Shown: one piece after another, positions 14,443 through 23,009 of the stretch
How positions within the stretch are numbered: the stretch's first letter is position 1
Layout: the number at the start of each line of letters is the position of its first letter
From: Candidatus Thorarchaeota archaeon
GTDB taxonomy: Archaea > Asgardarchaeota > Thorarchaeia > Thorarchaeales > Thorarchaeaceae
Direction: 5' to 3'
Length of the DNA stretch: 34,772 nt
Assembly: GCA_016839605.1 (NCBI GenBank)
Contig: JAEOTX010000180.1
Coordinates: forward strand, 1-34,772
The notes under the pieces: model-generated
What the model saw: the letters and a program-made list of their open reading frames with translations, nothing else
Told to the model about the DNA's origin: nothing
Databases searched by the model: none
Translations under genes and position numbers: made by a program

Positions 14443-14913
14443 ATGACTAGGAGGGTGATAAGAGTAGTCAGCAGGGAAGATGTACCTCTTGTAATCACAA
14501 TTGAAAGAAGTAGCTTCCCACGACCATGGGATGAGGATATCTTTCGAATCTTGGGATCATGGCGGGGGCAAGTTCGGACACAAAGAAGAAAAACTGTATT
14601 CATGTACGTAATTGAGGATGATGACGAATTAGCAGGTTACATCGTGTGGGAAGAGGACGTGGAATCGGCTGAGGGCCATCTTCTCAATATAGCAATACGA
14701 CAGCAAAGCAGGCGTATGGGGATGGGGCGAGAACTCCTAGATTACGCCCTAGAAACTATGCGTGAACACAAGATGGCATCATGTCGATTAGAAGTTAGAG
14801 AAAGCAACACACCTGCTCATGCATTATACCTTGAAGCAGGTATGTCCATTCTACACCGTGACAGTGCATACTATGAGGATGAAGATGCTCTAGTCTTCAC
14901 CATTATGCTTTAG
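14443..14913 (+). CDS. rimI: RimI-like GNAT N-terminal acetyltransferase
   Basis: A 156-residue GNAT acetyltransferase of the RimI/archaeal Nat type, which moves acetyl from acetyl-CoA to protein N-termini. Recognisable parts are ITIERSSFPRPWDEDIF (RimI-type substrate loop 'E..sFp.pW'), HLLNIAIRQQSRRMGMGRELL (acetyl-CoA pyrophosphate loop, Q/RxxGxG/A), SCRLEVRESNTPAHALYLEAGM (motif B with the 'N..A..lY...GF' helix), and an acidic DSAYYEDEDA before the final strand. GGAGGT at 14428-14433 can serve GTG 14440 or ATG 14443; I chose the ATG. Its last 11 bases overlap the end of the convergent giant coiled-coil gene. Whether it acts on S18, Alba or many proteins cannot be told. Confidence 0.9.
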   Translation: MTRRVIRVVSREDVPLVITIERSSFPRPWDEDIFRILGSWRGQVRTQRRKTVFMYVIEDDDELAGYIVWEEDVESAEGHLLNIAIRQQSRRMGMGRELLDYALETMREHKMASCRLEVRESNTPAHALYLEAGMSILHRDSAYYEDEDALVFTIML

Positions 14914-17900
14914 CCAAGTCCTTTCGTTTCTTCGTGAGCATAGGCCCAAGGTAGTCGTGATATAAGCGAAGATACGATTCGTCTCGCGACACCACAGCCA
15001 GAGGAGTGTCAGATATTTCAGATCCGCCAACTAGGAGCTCTGATTTATCAATTAGAGCCAATGTTGTTGGTGTCTTAGTTTGCCAGACACTCCACCCTTC
15101 TAGGGCACGCAGAGTTAAATCCGGCTCTTCGGTTTCAGGAATAACAAGTATCTTTCGACGTGGGCCCTTAGCTTTTGCCAATTTCCTCAGGTTCAAGCAC
15201 TCTAGGTCGAGTACAGATAGCACGACCGACTTCTCAGCTCGGGAAACCATGTCAAGCATGTGGGCGCAGATCTCATCGGTTCCAGTAAGATACCATGTCT
15301 TATCGCTGGATACAGAAGACAGCTCTTCCCGAGCGCTCTTAGCCGCTTCAATTGTTTCAATGGTCTGATTTGCCAGTTCAGAAATGACGCCTATAGCAGC
15401 CTCTACGCTTCCCTTGAACGAGCCAAGATCCTTTTTCTGTTCTGTGCTCCATTGCCTGAGCATCTTGTCAACATGCTCGCTTAGGTTATTGAATGCATCA
15501 TTTCGTGTCTGGCGGTTGGCGGATAGTCCATCCGTGGCATCGTTCATTGCCTTTGCTGCAGCTCCTGCAATCTCTGCATTCTTAGCAGTAAATTCATTCT
15601 GGGTCCTTTCAGTCAAACGTGCAGACTCGCTCCTCACGTGTGTCTTCAATTCAATGCCCATAGATTCTAGCTTGCGAGAAGCGTACTGATTGGATACTAT
15701 TGCGCCCTGCTTAGCCTCTTCGAGTGCACTTTCAAGGTTCTTGGTTGCCTGAGCAATCATTCCATCAATAAGCGTCCTTGAGGTACTCGAAATAGACTTG
15801 GATGCTTCTGTGAAATCTGAGATATCTGTTTCAAGAGCTACTTCCACTTCGGTACCGTGTTGCCGAATTTGCTTAGTTGTATCGGTGGCTGAAGCTGTAA
15901 CTAATTCTGTCAAGGTCTTTGGAAGGTCAGACAATGGTTCTGCTGCTTTTGTTAGAACATCCATCGCTTCATCACTAAATTTCACAGTCTGTGCTTTGAG
16001 GTCAGATTCTGTCTTCTTGAAGATGCTCCGCCTTTTGGTTTCGAGTTCCTTCAAGTTCTTCTCGCCCCGCTCAATCACTTTGACAGCAGTTGCATCTGCG
16101 GCTTTAGCTAATTTCCCGCCAAGTGTGGACATCTCATTGTCAAGCTTGTTTGCCAGTTGCTCCAAGGAAAATGTCAGATTTCCTGCGGATGTTTCAATTG
16201 TTTCTGAAGCTCCCGTGAAAACGAGAGCAACCTCGCTCCTTCGCTCCTCGATTGCCGCGAGTGCTTCCTCTCGAATGGCCCTGGCAGATTCAAGTCGCGA
16301 AGTTTCCTTATCAGAAAGAGAGTTTTGGAACACCTCAACATTGGCGTTTGAGGTTTTCACAAGTTTCGATGCTAATGCATCCATCTTATTGCTGGTACTC
16401 GCCAACAACAGGTTGCCAGACTCATGCTGACTTTCTGTGTAGGAGTTAATTATCGTGCGAATTTCACCCGTATTCTTTGTTAGGCCATCTTGAGTGGACT
16501 CATTGATACTTGCTACACGTTCAGCTATGCTATCTCGTGCACCTGTAACGGTTGCACTGAATTCCTTGGATACTTGAAGTAGGTTCTCCCCAAATTGGCG
16601 AATGGTGCCTGATTCAATTTCATTGAGCGCGTCCTCCGTGCTCTTGACAGCCTCCTCAATTCGATTAAGAGTATCTGCCATTGACTCCGAGATATCGGTA
16701 CGCTTCTCCACAGAAAGCTCGTCGAGCGCCCGTTTTATAGTATCAGCAGCTCCGACAAGCTCATCAATCCTACCTCCTAATTCTGAAGAAAACTCTTCTT
16801 GAAGCAGCTGTGAATCTTCCTGCAGAGACGACATTTCTGTTTTCAATATGCCCTTGAACTCTGTATGGGCAGAGGCGATGAGGTCTCTCGCTTCAGAAGT
16901 CTGACTGGAGAGAAATCCATTAAAGGTGGCTTCCAAGCCTTTGATGAGATTAGTGAACTGCTGCGTTAAATCATCAAGATGAGTGTGGAACTCCTCTCGA
17001 ATTCCCAATGCATGTTGATCAATCCGCACTACTTGACCCTTCAAGGCTTTGTCAATTTCTCTCTGCACCTTGTTGGCATGACTTGTAAGAGCACCAACAC
17101 CCTGAACAAGTCGTTCATCAAGCTTCTCGTTGAGATTCTTGTATAGTGATTTTGCATCCTGTATCTGTGACCGTGTGGTTGAGGCATATCCTGCACCAAT
17201 TTCTGAGAGACGTTGACCAAAGTCAGCTTCAAAGTCATGAGTTGCCTTCTTCGCTGCAGTTAGAGCTGACTCGTGCTTTGTTGAAGAAGTGGACATCACA
17301 GTGCTGAATGCCGATTTGAGTCGACTATCAATAGACTCTACCAGAGTATCCATTTCAGATACTTCTGTGTCGAGTGTTTTACTGACATCCGTCACAATTC
17401 TAGAGAGTTTCGTATCGACATTCTTCATTGTCTTGGTAGACCAGCGTTCAATACTTGATTGCAGCTCTAGATTGGCAGCATCGAGGCTCTTCTCTTGTGA
17501 CTTCAACTGCCTCTTTAGCAGGTCTAAGGTTGATGTCCGACAGCTGTTTAGATGGGATTCGAATTGTGAGATGCCCTCCATTGACATATCTTTGAGGGTC
17601 TGATACTCGGTGGCGAATTGAGCTTGTGTCTTCTCAAGATTACCAGTCACAGCAGCTTTCACATTGTCTAGATAATCGACTTCAGTGGCACTAACCCTAT
17701 CGAGCTGAAGCCGCAATGATTGCATTCCAACCTCACCAAATGTTGCAACTTCTTCTTTCCATGCTCCAATACTAGCTTTTGCTGATTCGCATAACTCAAG
17801 TGCTGCCTCTATACGGGATCTAACTGCCTCTGATTCCTCGGCGATTCCCGTACGACCTTTGACACCAATTTCTTTCAACGATTCATCTGCTGCAAGGAAT

Positions 17901-18820
17901 GCTGCGCTAAGATGTGAATCCATGCTAGAGATAGTTTCATCAAGAGCTTTTGTTGCTGCGCCTATAGACGAGATGGAATCATCCGATGCAGCGGTGGATT
18001 TCATCAGAATCTCTGCTGTCATCACGTCTACAGCGGCTCCCAGTAAGTTTTTCGAAGCTGCTAGTGCTTGCGATACTGACTCTCTCAGTGTTTGGGTTAA
18101 CGATAGAAGCTCTTTCTCCAGGGTTTTCATTGCGGTGGTAGAAGCCTTGCGTTCATCGGTGAGCCATTTTTTGAAGCTACGAGAGATACTATTTGCTGTT
18201 TGATTAAGCTGTTTTTGGCTCTTATCAAGCTCTAATTGGAGAGTCGATAGTCGTGTGCCAAGCCCATCATCAATGGAGAGGTCAAACGACTTCGTCGCAT
18301 CTTCAATACTCGTGGTGAACTCAGCGAGAGTGGCTGTTGCAACTGATGTTATGACTTCGACCTGTGACTGAACAGCTGCAATCATATCAGTTTCATATGA
18401 CTGGAATGCCACTTTCCCATCATCCATGGTGTTCTTGTGGGAATCGGAAACCGCATTTATTGATTCGTCAATTCTCTCAAGATGTCCTTCGAACAACTTT
18501 TGGAATTTCTCTGAATTGGACTTCAAATCATCTCGCACTGAAGACAATGATCCCTCCAATGCAAAGATGGTTGGTGATAGGCGAAAAATGGGGACAACAC
18601 CTTCGATTCGAGTCACTAATCCCTTCTTCTCCAATCGTACCAATGCCCTTTCGACTTTGTCGAGGGCTTCGCCTGAAGCCATAGAAATCCCTCCAGCTGT
18701 CATGTTGCCACCAACAAACACTGGAAGGATAGCCTTGGCCTCGATATTCGTAATTCCCAAACTTCTTTTTAATACTGGAATGCTTTCAGCTAATACATTT
18801 CCACTCAAGATGAATCCCAC
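14903..18820 (-). CDS. Giant TrmB-like protein with about 1080-residue coiled-coil insertion
   Basis: A 1305-residue protein in three parts. Residues about 15-85 form a TrmB-type winged helix (GITNIEAKAIL; SGEALDKVERALVRLEKKGL, then a wing VTRIEGVVPIFRLSP). Residues about 90-1165 are continuous helix with heptad-like spacing, rich in Ser, Thr, Lys, Glu and Ala and almost free of Pro, Trp and Cys. Residues about 1175-1305 resemble the TrmB C-terminal PLD-like ligand domain (TWYLTGTDEICAHMLDMVSRAEKSVVL as first element, LALIDKSELLVGG later), without HKD catalytic residues. Ordinary TrmB proteins have 250-350 residues with a short coiled coil at this place. The start is uncertain: GTG 18820 lacks a ribosome site and TTG 18808 is possible. 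The function is unknown; it may be DNA-bound and filamentous. Confidence 0.88.
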   Translation of the reverse strand: MGFILSGNVLAESIPVLKRSLGITNIEAKAILPVFVGGNMTAGGISMASGEALDKVERALVRLEKKGLVTRIEGVVPIFRLSPTIFALEGSLSSVRDDLKSNSEKFQKLFEGHLERIDESINAVSDSHKNTMDDGKVAFQSYETDMIAAVQSQVEVITSVATATLAEFTTSIEDATKSFDLSIDDGLGTRLSTLQLELDKSQKQLNQTANSISRSFKKWLTDERKASTTAMKTLEKELLSLTQTLRESVSQALAASKNLLGAAVDVMTAEILMKSTAASDDSISSIGAATKALDETISSMDSHLSAAFLAADESLKEIGVKGRTGIAEESEAVRSRIEAALELCESAKASIGAWKEEVATFGEVGMQSLRLQLDRVSATEVDYLDNVKAAVTGNLEKTQAQFATEYQTLKDMSMEGISQFESHLNSCRTSTLDLLKRQLKSQEKSLDAANLELQSSIERWSTKTMKNVDTKLSRIVTDVSKTLDTEVSEMDTLVESIDSRLKSAFSTVMSTSSTKHESALTAAKKATHDFEADFGQRLSEIGAGYASTTRSQIQDAKSLYKNLNEKLDERLVQGVGALTSHANKVQREIDKALKGQVVRIDQHALGIREEFHTHLDDLTQQFTNLIKGLEATFNGFLSSQTSEARDLIASAHTEFKGILKTEMSSLQEDSQLLQEEFSSELGGRIDELVGAADTIKRALDELSVEKRTDISESMADTLNRIEEAVKSTEDALNEIESGTIRQFGENLLQVSKEFSATVTGARDSIAERVASINESTQDGLTKNTGEIRTIINSYTESQHESGNLLLASTSNKMDALASKLVKTSNANVEVFQNSLSDKETSRLESARAIREEALAAIEERRSEVALVFTGASETIETSAGNLTFSLEQLANKLDNEMSTLGGKLAKAADATAVKVIERGEKNLKELETKRRSIFKKTESDLKAQTVKFSDEAMDVLTKAAEPLSDLPKTLTELVTASATDTTKQIRQHGTEVEVALETDISDFTEASKSISSTSRTLIDGMIAQATKNLESALEEAKQGAIVSNQYASRKLESMGIELKTHVRSESARLTERTQNEFTAKNAEIAGAAAKAMNDATDGLSANRQTRNDAFNNLSEHVDKMLRQWSTEQKKDLGSFKGSVEAAIGVISELANQTIETIEAAKSAREELSSVSSDKTWYLTGTDEICAHMLDMVSRAEKSVVLSVLDLECLNLRKLAKAKGPRRKILVIPETEEPDLTLRALEGWSVWQTKTPTTLALIDKSELLVGGSEISDTPLAVVSRDESYLRLYHDYLGPMLTKKRKDLAKA

Positions 18821-18852
18821 CGCTTGTGATTCAGGAAGGAGTCCATGTTGGA

Positions 18853-19668
18853 CTACTTCGGTTTCTTACGCCGTTTGGATTTGGAAATTCCTTCAAAGAG
18901 AGCAACCAAATCCGTCACTTCAAAAGGAGACTCTCCTCCATTCGAAATGACTTCAGCCTCAACGCGCCCAGATCCATTGGCGAGGTCTATGTACAAATCC
19001 TCAAATCTATTGAGAATGCTATCATCCAGCAACGACCTCTCTTTTGAGGGCTTGGCACCATCAAGCTCTATGGTCAAGAGCCACCAATTTGTTGCCATAT
19101 TAGATACAGAGGCATTGATGCCGTAATGCTTTGATAATAGCTCCGCATACATTCTGAAGACCTGGTAAGTATCTACTTCATGATGACGAGGATTAACTAT
19201 GACAATCCCTCTAGCAAAATCAAAATGGAAAATTATATCATCCCCGGCAATAAGCTTGATGTTGTCCTCTTGGACAACTGAGGTCTTTTTCCAGATCTTC
19301 TTGAATCGAGAGAGAAAGTGTTTGATTGAGCTGACTCTCAGTGTCGAAAGAAAGTCCTTCGTCTGAAGACGTCGGTCAATCATCCCTCTACCTTTCCTCT
19401 CAAGAATGAAACGTTTTATTTGCTCCAAGTATTGACTGTAGCAGAAGCCCGGCAGATCCTCTGGCTCAACACCAATCTCAATTAGCATGTTGAGGAAGTT
19501 GCGGTTCTTGCAGGCTGGTCTAACCGTGCAACCCAAGCGATCTTCCTGACATTCACGACATCGCTCTTCATATAGCTCAATAAACTCCTTTGCCAATTGA
19601 TTATCAGCAGGGAGGTCCAAAAGCTCCATTCGTGTCGCAAGATCATCAGCATGTTTCTTCAGTTTCAT
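18853..19668 (-). CDS. Hypothetical protein with CxxCx6Cx5C motif
   Basis: I do not recognise this 271-residue family. After a helix (MKLKKHADDLATRMELLDLP) it has CRECQEDRLGCTVRPACKN, with Cys 37, 40, 47 and 53 and another Cys at 76 (PGFCYSQY), a plausible metal or Fe-S site. A basic helical segment follows (about 85-130, KHFLSRFKKIWKKTS), then an alpha/beta domain (about 135-230, IIFHFDFARGIVIVNPRHH; NWWLLTIEL) reminiscent of a beta-sheet ligand domain, and a basic end SKSKRRKKPK. There is no membrane segment. Its stop lies 32 bases before the start of the giant TrmB-like gene, so the two are probably cotranscribed and their products may work together. Confidence 0.82.
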   Translation of the reverse strand: MKLKKHADDLATRMELLDLPADNQLAKEFIELYEERCRECQEDRLGCTVRPACKNRNFLNMLIEIGVEPEDLPGFCYSQYLEQIKRFILERKGRGMIDRRLQTKDFLSTLRVSSIKHFLSRFKKIWKKTSVVQEDNIKLIAGDDIIFHFDFARGIVIVNPRHHEVDTYQVFRMYAELLSKHYGINASVSNMATNWWLLTIELDGAKPSKERSLLDDSILNRFEDLYIDLANGSGRVEAEVISNGGESPFEVTDLVALFEGISKSKRRKKPK

Positions 19669-19857
19669 TACTTAGTTCAACTCTGATTGGGTTCAGACTT
19701 CTAATAGACCTGAGGGAGTCTGATCAACCTCGACCATTTCAAGTGTAGCACGTAAGGCTCCAGATGCGAATGCGCGTTTCAGTTTGATAAGTTTATGGCA
19801 GGCGATATGCTTCTCAACCGAATTTCGGGTATGTTTTTCCGATGAAAATAGAGGGAT

Positions 19858-20760
19858 TTAGCTGCTCTTGGCCATTTCCTTTAGCTTGCTTGCCCAACTT
19901 CGAATCTCAGTATTCAAATTCGCTATATCATTTTCATTGAGTGTAGCTGTAGGCGGATATGACTTCAGCTCTCGTGCTTTCTTTCCAAATTGGAATAGAA
20001 CTGGAGTGTGACCTGAAATCATCGTTGTCAAAGTATCACGAGTTTCTTCCAACACTCGAGCCATTTCACGGGCCTCAGTCTGAGGAGATACTTGTTTCAG
20101 AAGGCTTTTCATAATATCATCAATTGTAGACTTGCTGACCTTCTTTGGAGGAGCTTCCTTTTCTTCCTCTGCTTTCTCCTTAACGGTCTTCTTTGGCGTC
20201 TTCTTGGCAGGCTTCTCTTCGGCTTCGGCTGGAGCAGATGCAGGGAGACTGGTCAGGGTTTCGAGTGCATCTTCAATCTTGTCAATAGCCAGATTGTACT
20301 TACGCTCTATGTCATCGAGCTGGCGGACTATTATTCCGACTATTTCTTTCGTTTCTGTCAGAGATCCTGAAACCTCCTGAACCGTGTCCTCAAGGCCTGA
20401 GAGTCCAGCGACGTATTGTTGTAGGTCATCCATTTTCTTGGAGATGACGTCACCATCAAAAGAACTAACCATCTCTTCGATTTGCTTCCCCACATCAGCA
20501 GCTGTACTAGAGCTGCTCATTTCGTTATTGAGATCTGATAATCCGACAAGGATATCATCCACTTTCTTAAAGAGAACTTCCATCTCCTTTGAGTCTCGAA
20601 CCTCAACAATGTCGGAAGCCATTGACTCTACTTTCTTGTCAATTCCTTTCACTGAAGAAAGTGCTTCTAATTCCTTCTTAACGGAGGCGAGATCGTCTGT
20701 GACTTTATCGATCTTCTTTTCAATTGCTTCAAGAGCTGCGTCGGATTTGTCGCGTGGCAT
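19858..20760 (-). CDS. Coiled-coil protein with charged linker and C-terminal helical domain
   Basis: A 300-residue protein, not recognised as a named family. Residues 1-180 are alpha-helical with heptads (EAIEKKIDKVTDDLASVKKE; VDDILVGLSDLNNEM), resembling tropomyosin-like or chemoreceptor-like coils but without membrane or signalling motifs. Residues about 181-212 are a Lys/Glu/Pro/Ala linker (KPAKKTPKKTVKEKAEEEKE). Residues about 214-300 form a conserved-looking helical domain with ISGHTPVLFQFGKKARELKS and IRSWASKLKEMAK. It belongs to the minus-strand cluster of coiled-coil genes, with DtdA 97 bases upstream and the Cys-motif gene 189 bases downstream. Cytoskeletal, chromatin-linked or scaffold roles are all open. 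Confidence 0.82.
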   Translation of the reverse strand: MPRDKSDAALEAIEKKIDKVTDDLASVKKELEALSSVKGIDKKVESMASDIVEVRDSKEMEVLFKKVDDILVGLSDLNNEMSSSSTAADVGKQIEEMVSSFDGDVISKKMDDLQQYVAGLSGLEDTVQEVSGSLTETKEIVGIIVRQLDDIERKYNLAIDKIEDALETLTSLPASAPAEAEEKPAKKTPKKTVKEKAEEEKEAPPKKVSKSTIDDIMKSLLKQVSPQTEAREMARVLEETRDTLTTMISGHTPVLFQFGKKARELKSYPPTATLNENDIANLNTEIRSWASKLKEMAKSS

Positions 20761-20857
20761 GAAAGCACCCCAACCTAGTTTCTGGTTATGTGGTGGAGCA
20801 CAGCCGCAGCATATTTAGATTTTCGGGATGCATGCGGACTCTTGTATTGACAGTTGC

Positions 20858-21682
20858 CTATAGCTTACTTGCACGCACAACTGGTATTCCAAGGTTTTCC
20901 AGAATCGGAAAAAGCACCGCTTTGTTCTCCGCGTTGGTCCCCTTCCAGTCAATTATCGCTTGTTCTATCTTCTGCGCACTACGTTTCAACATCTGCGAAA
21001 CAACATCAGCAGTTATTTCCGTAAGTGCGTACTTTGGAGCCATATGTCCGATGATAATGCCTTTTTCAAGAACAAGTTTGTTGAATTTGCTGGCATAATG
21101 GGTACCACCAAATCCAATTGATGCTGTACCTGTTAACGGTTCCTTAATGCAATCCATCACAGCTGCGGCAACAGCGCGGGCTCCTTCTTCGTGTTCCCAA
21201 AACTGCTCATTACTTCCAAGCTCCACAAAAACAACCGGGGTGTTCATAGATGTGGGTCCATGATGTGTGACTTCCAGTGTAACGTCAAATTCACCAAGAT
21301 TTCGCTCAACTTTTTGTCTCTGAAGGCTCTTCAGGGCAACGGAAACAAGAGATGGTGCTGAAACAGAAAGCTGTTTTGGATTTCCTCCGAAATCAGCCTG
21401 AGAACCGAAATTGCCTGTGCTATGGACGAGTAGAGCAGGCTTGCCTGATGCAGCTCTGTGGCGGGAGCAATAGATAAAGACCTCCGCATCGAAATGCTGT
21501 TCCAAGTATCCAGAATGGATCATGTCATGATTGATTGTGATTAGTATTGTAGATGCATCGAGTCGATACACAGGATTTCCTTCAAAGATTTCATCGGTCT
21601 TTTCGAATCCGTGTTCATCACGAAGAGATTTTCCAATGGTCTGACTAGCGATGTCTTCCGTAGAAGTCACAAGAATCCTCAT
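20858..21682 (-). CDS. dtdA: D-aminoacyl-tRNA deacylase (archaeal DtdA type)
   Basis: A 274-residue archaeal/plant-type D-aminoacyl-tRNA deacylase, which hydrolyses D-amino acids mistakenly charged on tRNA. It matches the family in length and in FIYCSRHRAASGKPALLVHSTGNFG, VTLEVTHHGPTSMNTPVVFVELGS (HHGP, metal-binding His), and SIGFGGTHYASKFN (GGTHY, metal-binding His), followed by IIGHMAPKYAL. These histidines match the zinc-dependent phosphorylase-like fold of the family. It acts in the cytosol. ATG 21682 follows TTGGTGAT. It sits 15 bases after the 411-residue coiled-coil gene, so it is likely cotranscribed with it although no functional link is obvious. Confidence 0.95.
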   Translation of the reverse strand: MRILVTSTEDIASQTIGKSLRDEHGFEKTDEIFEGNPVYRLDASTILITINHDMIHSGYLEQHFDAEVFIYCSRHRAASGKPALLVHSTGNFGSQADFGGNPKQLSVSAPSLVSVALKSLQRQKVERNLGEFDVTLEVTHHGPTSMNTPVVFVELGSNEQFWEHEEGARAVAAAVMDCIKEPLTGTASIGFGGTHYASKFNKLVLEKGIIIGHMAPKYALTEITADVVSQMLKRSAQKIEQAIIDWKGTNAENKAVLFPILENLGIPVVRASKL

Positions 21683-21697
21683 GTAATCACCAAGAGC

Positions 21698-22933
21698 TTA
21701 AGCGACATTTGTCTTATCGAGAAGTGGCTCAAGAGAGATCTCCATCTGAAGCCTTACTTTTTCTTCGAAAGACTCCAGTATCTCGGATTCAATTCTCACT
21801 TTGAAATCCTTTGCTCGAGCAATCTCACGTTTAATGTCGTCTCTGATTCTCAGCATATCGCTGCGATGATAATCAAGGTTCTTTTCAGCTTCATTCAGTG
21901 CCTCTTGGAGCTTAGCGCTTTTGGCATAAACATCAGAATCAGCAAACGCATGACGTTTCTCTTCCAATTCCTTTGCTTTCCCTTGAAGCTCATCTAGAGA
22001 GCCATTGCTAATTGCTTGGACTTCCTCGATTGCCCTTCGGGCCAGTCGATCTTTCATGGGAAGCTTGCCCCTCTCAATTGCCTCTCTAAGCCCAGTCAAG
22101 CCCTCCAACAAGCCAGGATATCCAATTGGCTCTTCCACGATGGCATCATAGGGGTTCTCAAAGTAGTCGTTCAACGCCTTCTGTCCTGTAGCACTCACTC
22201 GCACTCCTGTATCATGTTGGAAGAATTTCTTCACCTGTTTCTTAAGAGGGTTCAATTTCATTCTGAGCAGACCTGCTACATGGTCTGCCTCAGAATCAAT
22301 GTTCAGCAAATCTGCGACATTCGAGGTTTCAATGAATTCATTGTAGGCGTTCTGTGCTTCATCTAATTCGCTCCTTGCTGTTTCAATCTTCGTTCGAGTG
22401 GTACGGATCTGTTCCTCGTAGACCTCTTTACTGAAGCCAAGGTCTTGGAGAGTCTGAATTCTACCTCCGATGCGCTCTAAATCCTTGAGCCAGCTGAACT
22501 CGTAGAGGAGTTTCTGAATCTTGTTCATCTCCGACATGAGCTCCTTCATGCTGACATCCAACTGCTTGATAGTGCTCTTGTGCTTCTTATCCATCCGTCT
22601 AATCCAACGAGCACCAGCACCCCAGAGTTCTTGAATGAAACTTCGAATCTCGTCTTGAAGAGCCTCAGTACTTTCATACGTGATATCCTTGCCGACGTAG
22701 AAGTCATTGGTAATATCTTCGACCTTCATTGCGAATCTCGTCGCAATTCCTATGGAGTCATGGTCGTCATCTTCTCCGGGCTCTTTCAGGTTCCGTGACA
22801 TTTCCTGAATATCCTTCAGCGACCTCTCTGCAACCCTGTAGCTCTTCTCGGCCTTCTTCGTGAAATCTTTGGACCTCTTGGCCAAGCGCTTGCGATACCA
22901 TTTCTGTAACTGCTCGATTGTGAGGGTTGTCAT
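21698..22933 (-). CDS. Coiled-coil protein with internal conserved domain
   Basis: A 411-residue soluble protein I do not recognise. The N-terminus is basic and helical (LQKWYRKRLAKRSKDFTKKA). Helices continue to about residue 215, with ELWGAGARWIRRMDKKHKST and a long heptad region (RTTRTKIETARSELDEAQNA). A less helical part (about 230-300) contains FFQHDTGVRVSATGQKALND and EEPIGYPGLLEGLTGLREAI. A second coiled coil runs from about 310 to 400. The antiparallel coil/insert/coil layout recalls SMC- or dynamin-related stalks, but no ATPase or GTPase motif is present. AGGTGG precedes ATG 22933. It is the first gene of the minus-strand cluster that ends with the giant TrmB-like protein. Confidence 0.83.
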   Translation of the reverse strand: MTTLTIEQLQKWYRKRLAKRSKDFTKKAEKSYRVAERSLKDIQEMSRNLKEPGEDDDHDSIGIATRFAMKVEDITNDFYVGKDITYESTEALQDEIRSFIQELWGAGARWIRRMDKKHKSTIKQLDVSMKELMSEMNKIQKLLYEFSWLKDLERIGGRIQTLQDLGFSKEVYEEQIRTTRTKIETARSELDEAQNAYNEFIETSNVADLLNIDSEADHVAGLLRMKLNPLKKQVKKFFQHDTGVRVSATGQKALNDYFENPYDAIVEEPIGYPGLLEGLTGLREAIERGKLPMKDRLARRAIEEVQAISNGSLDELQGKAKELEEKRHAFADSDVYAKSAKLQEALNEAEKNLDYHRSDMLRIRDDIKREIARAKDFKVRIESEILESFEEKVRLQMEISLEPLLDKTNVA

Positions 22934-23009
22934 TAGAAGTCCACCTGAGATTCGACAGGGTTTTCCGAGTGCACTTTATCAACTTTGTGACCTGAGCGTT
23001 GAGGCATAA

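Noticed and set aside
15798..16430. Long open frame on the plus strand inside the giant coiled-coil gene
   Set aside because: It is Ser/Ala-rich antisense of the real gene, has no ribosome site or family motif, and mirrors the codon pattern of the minus-strand protein.
14903..18820. Methyl-accepting chemotaxis protein reading of the giant protein
   Set aside because: Helical Ser/Thr/Ala/Glu composition is similar, but there is no membrane segment or signalling hairpin tip, and the ends fit TrmB.
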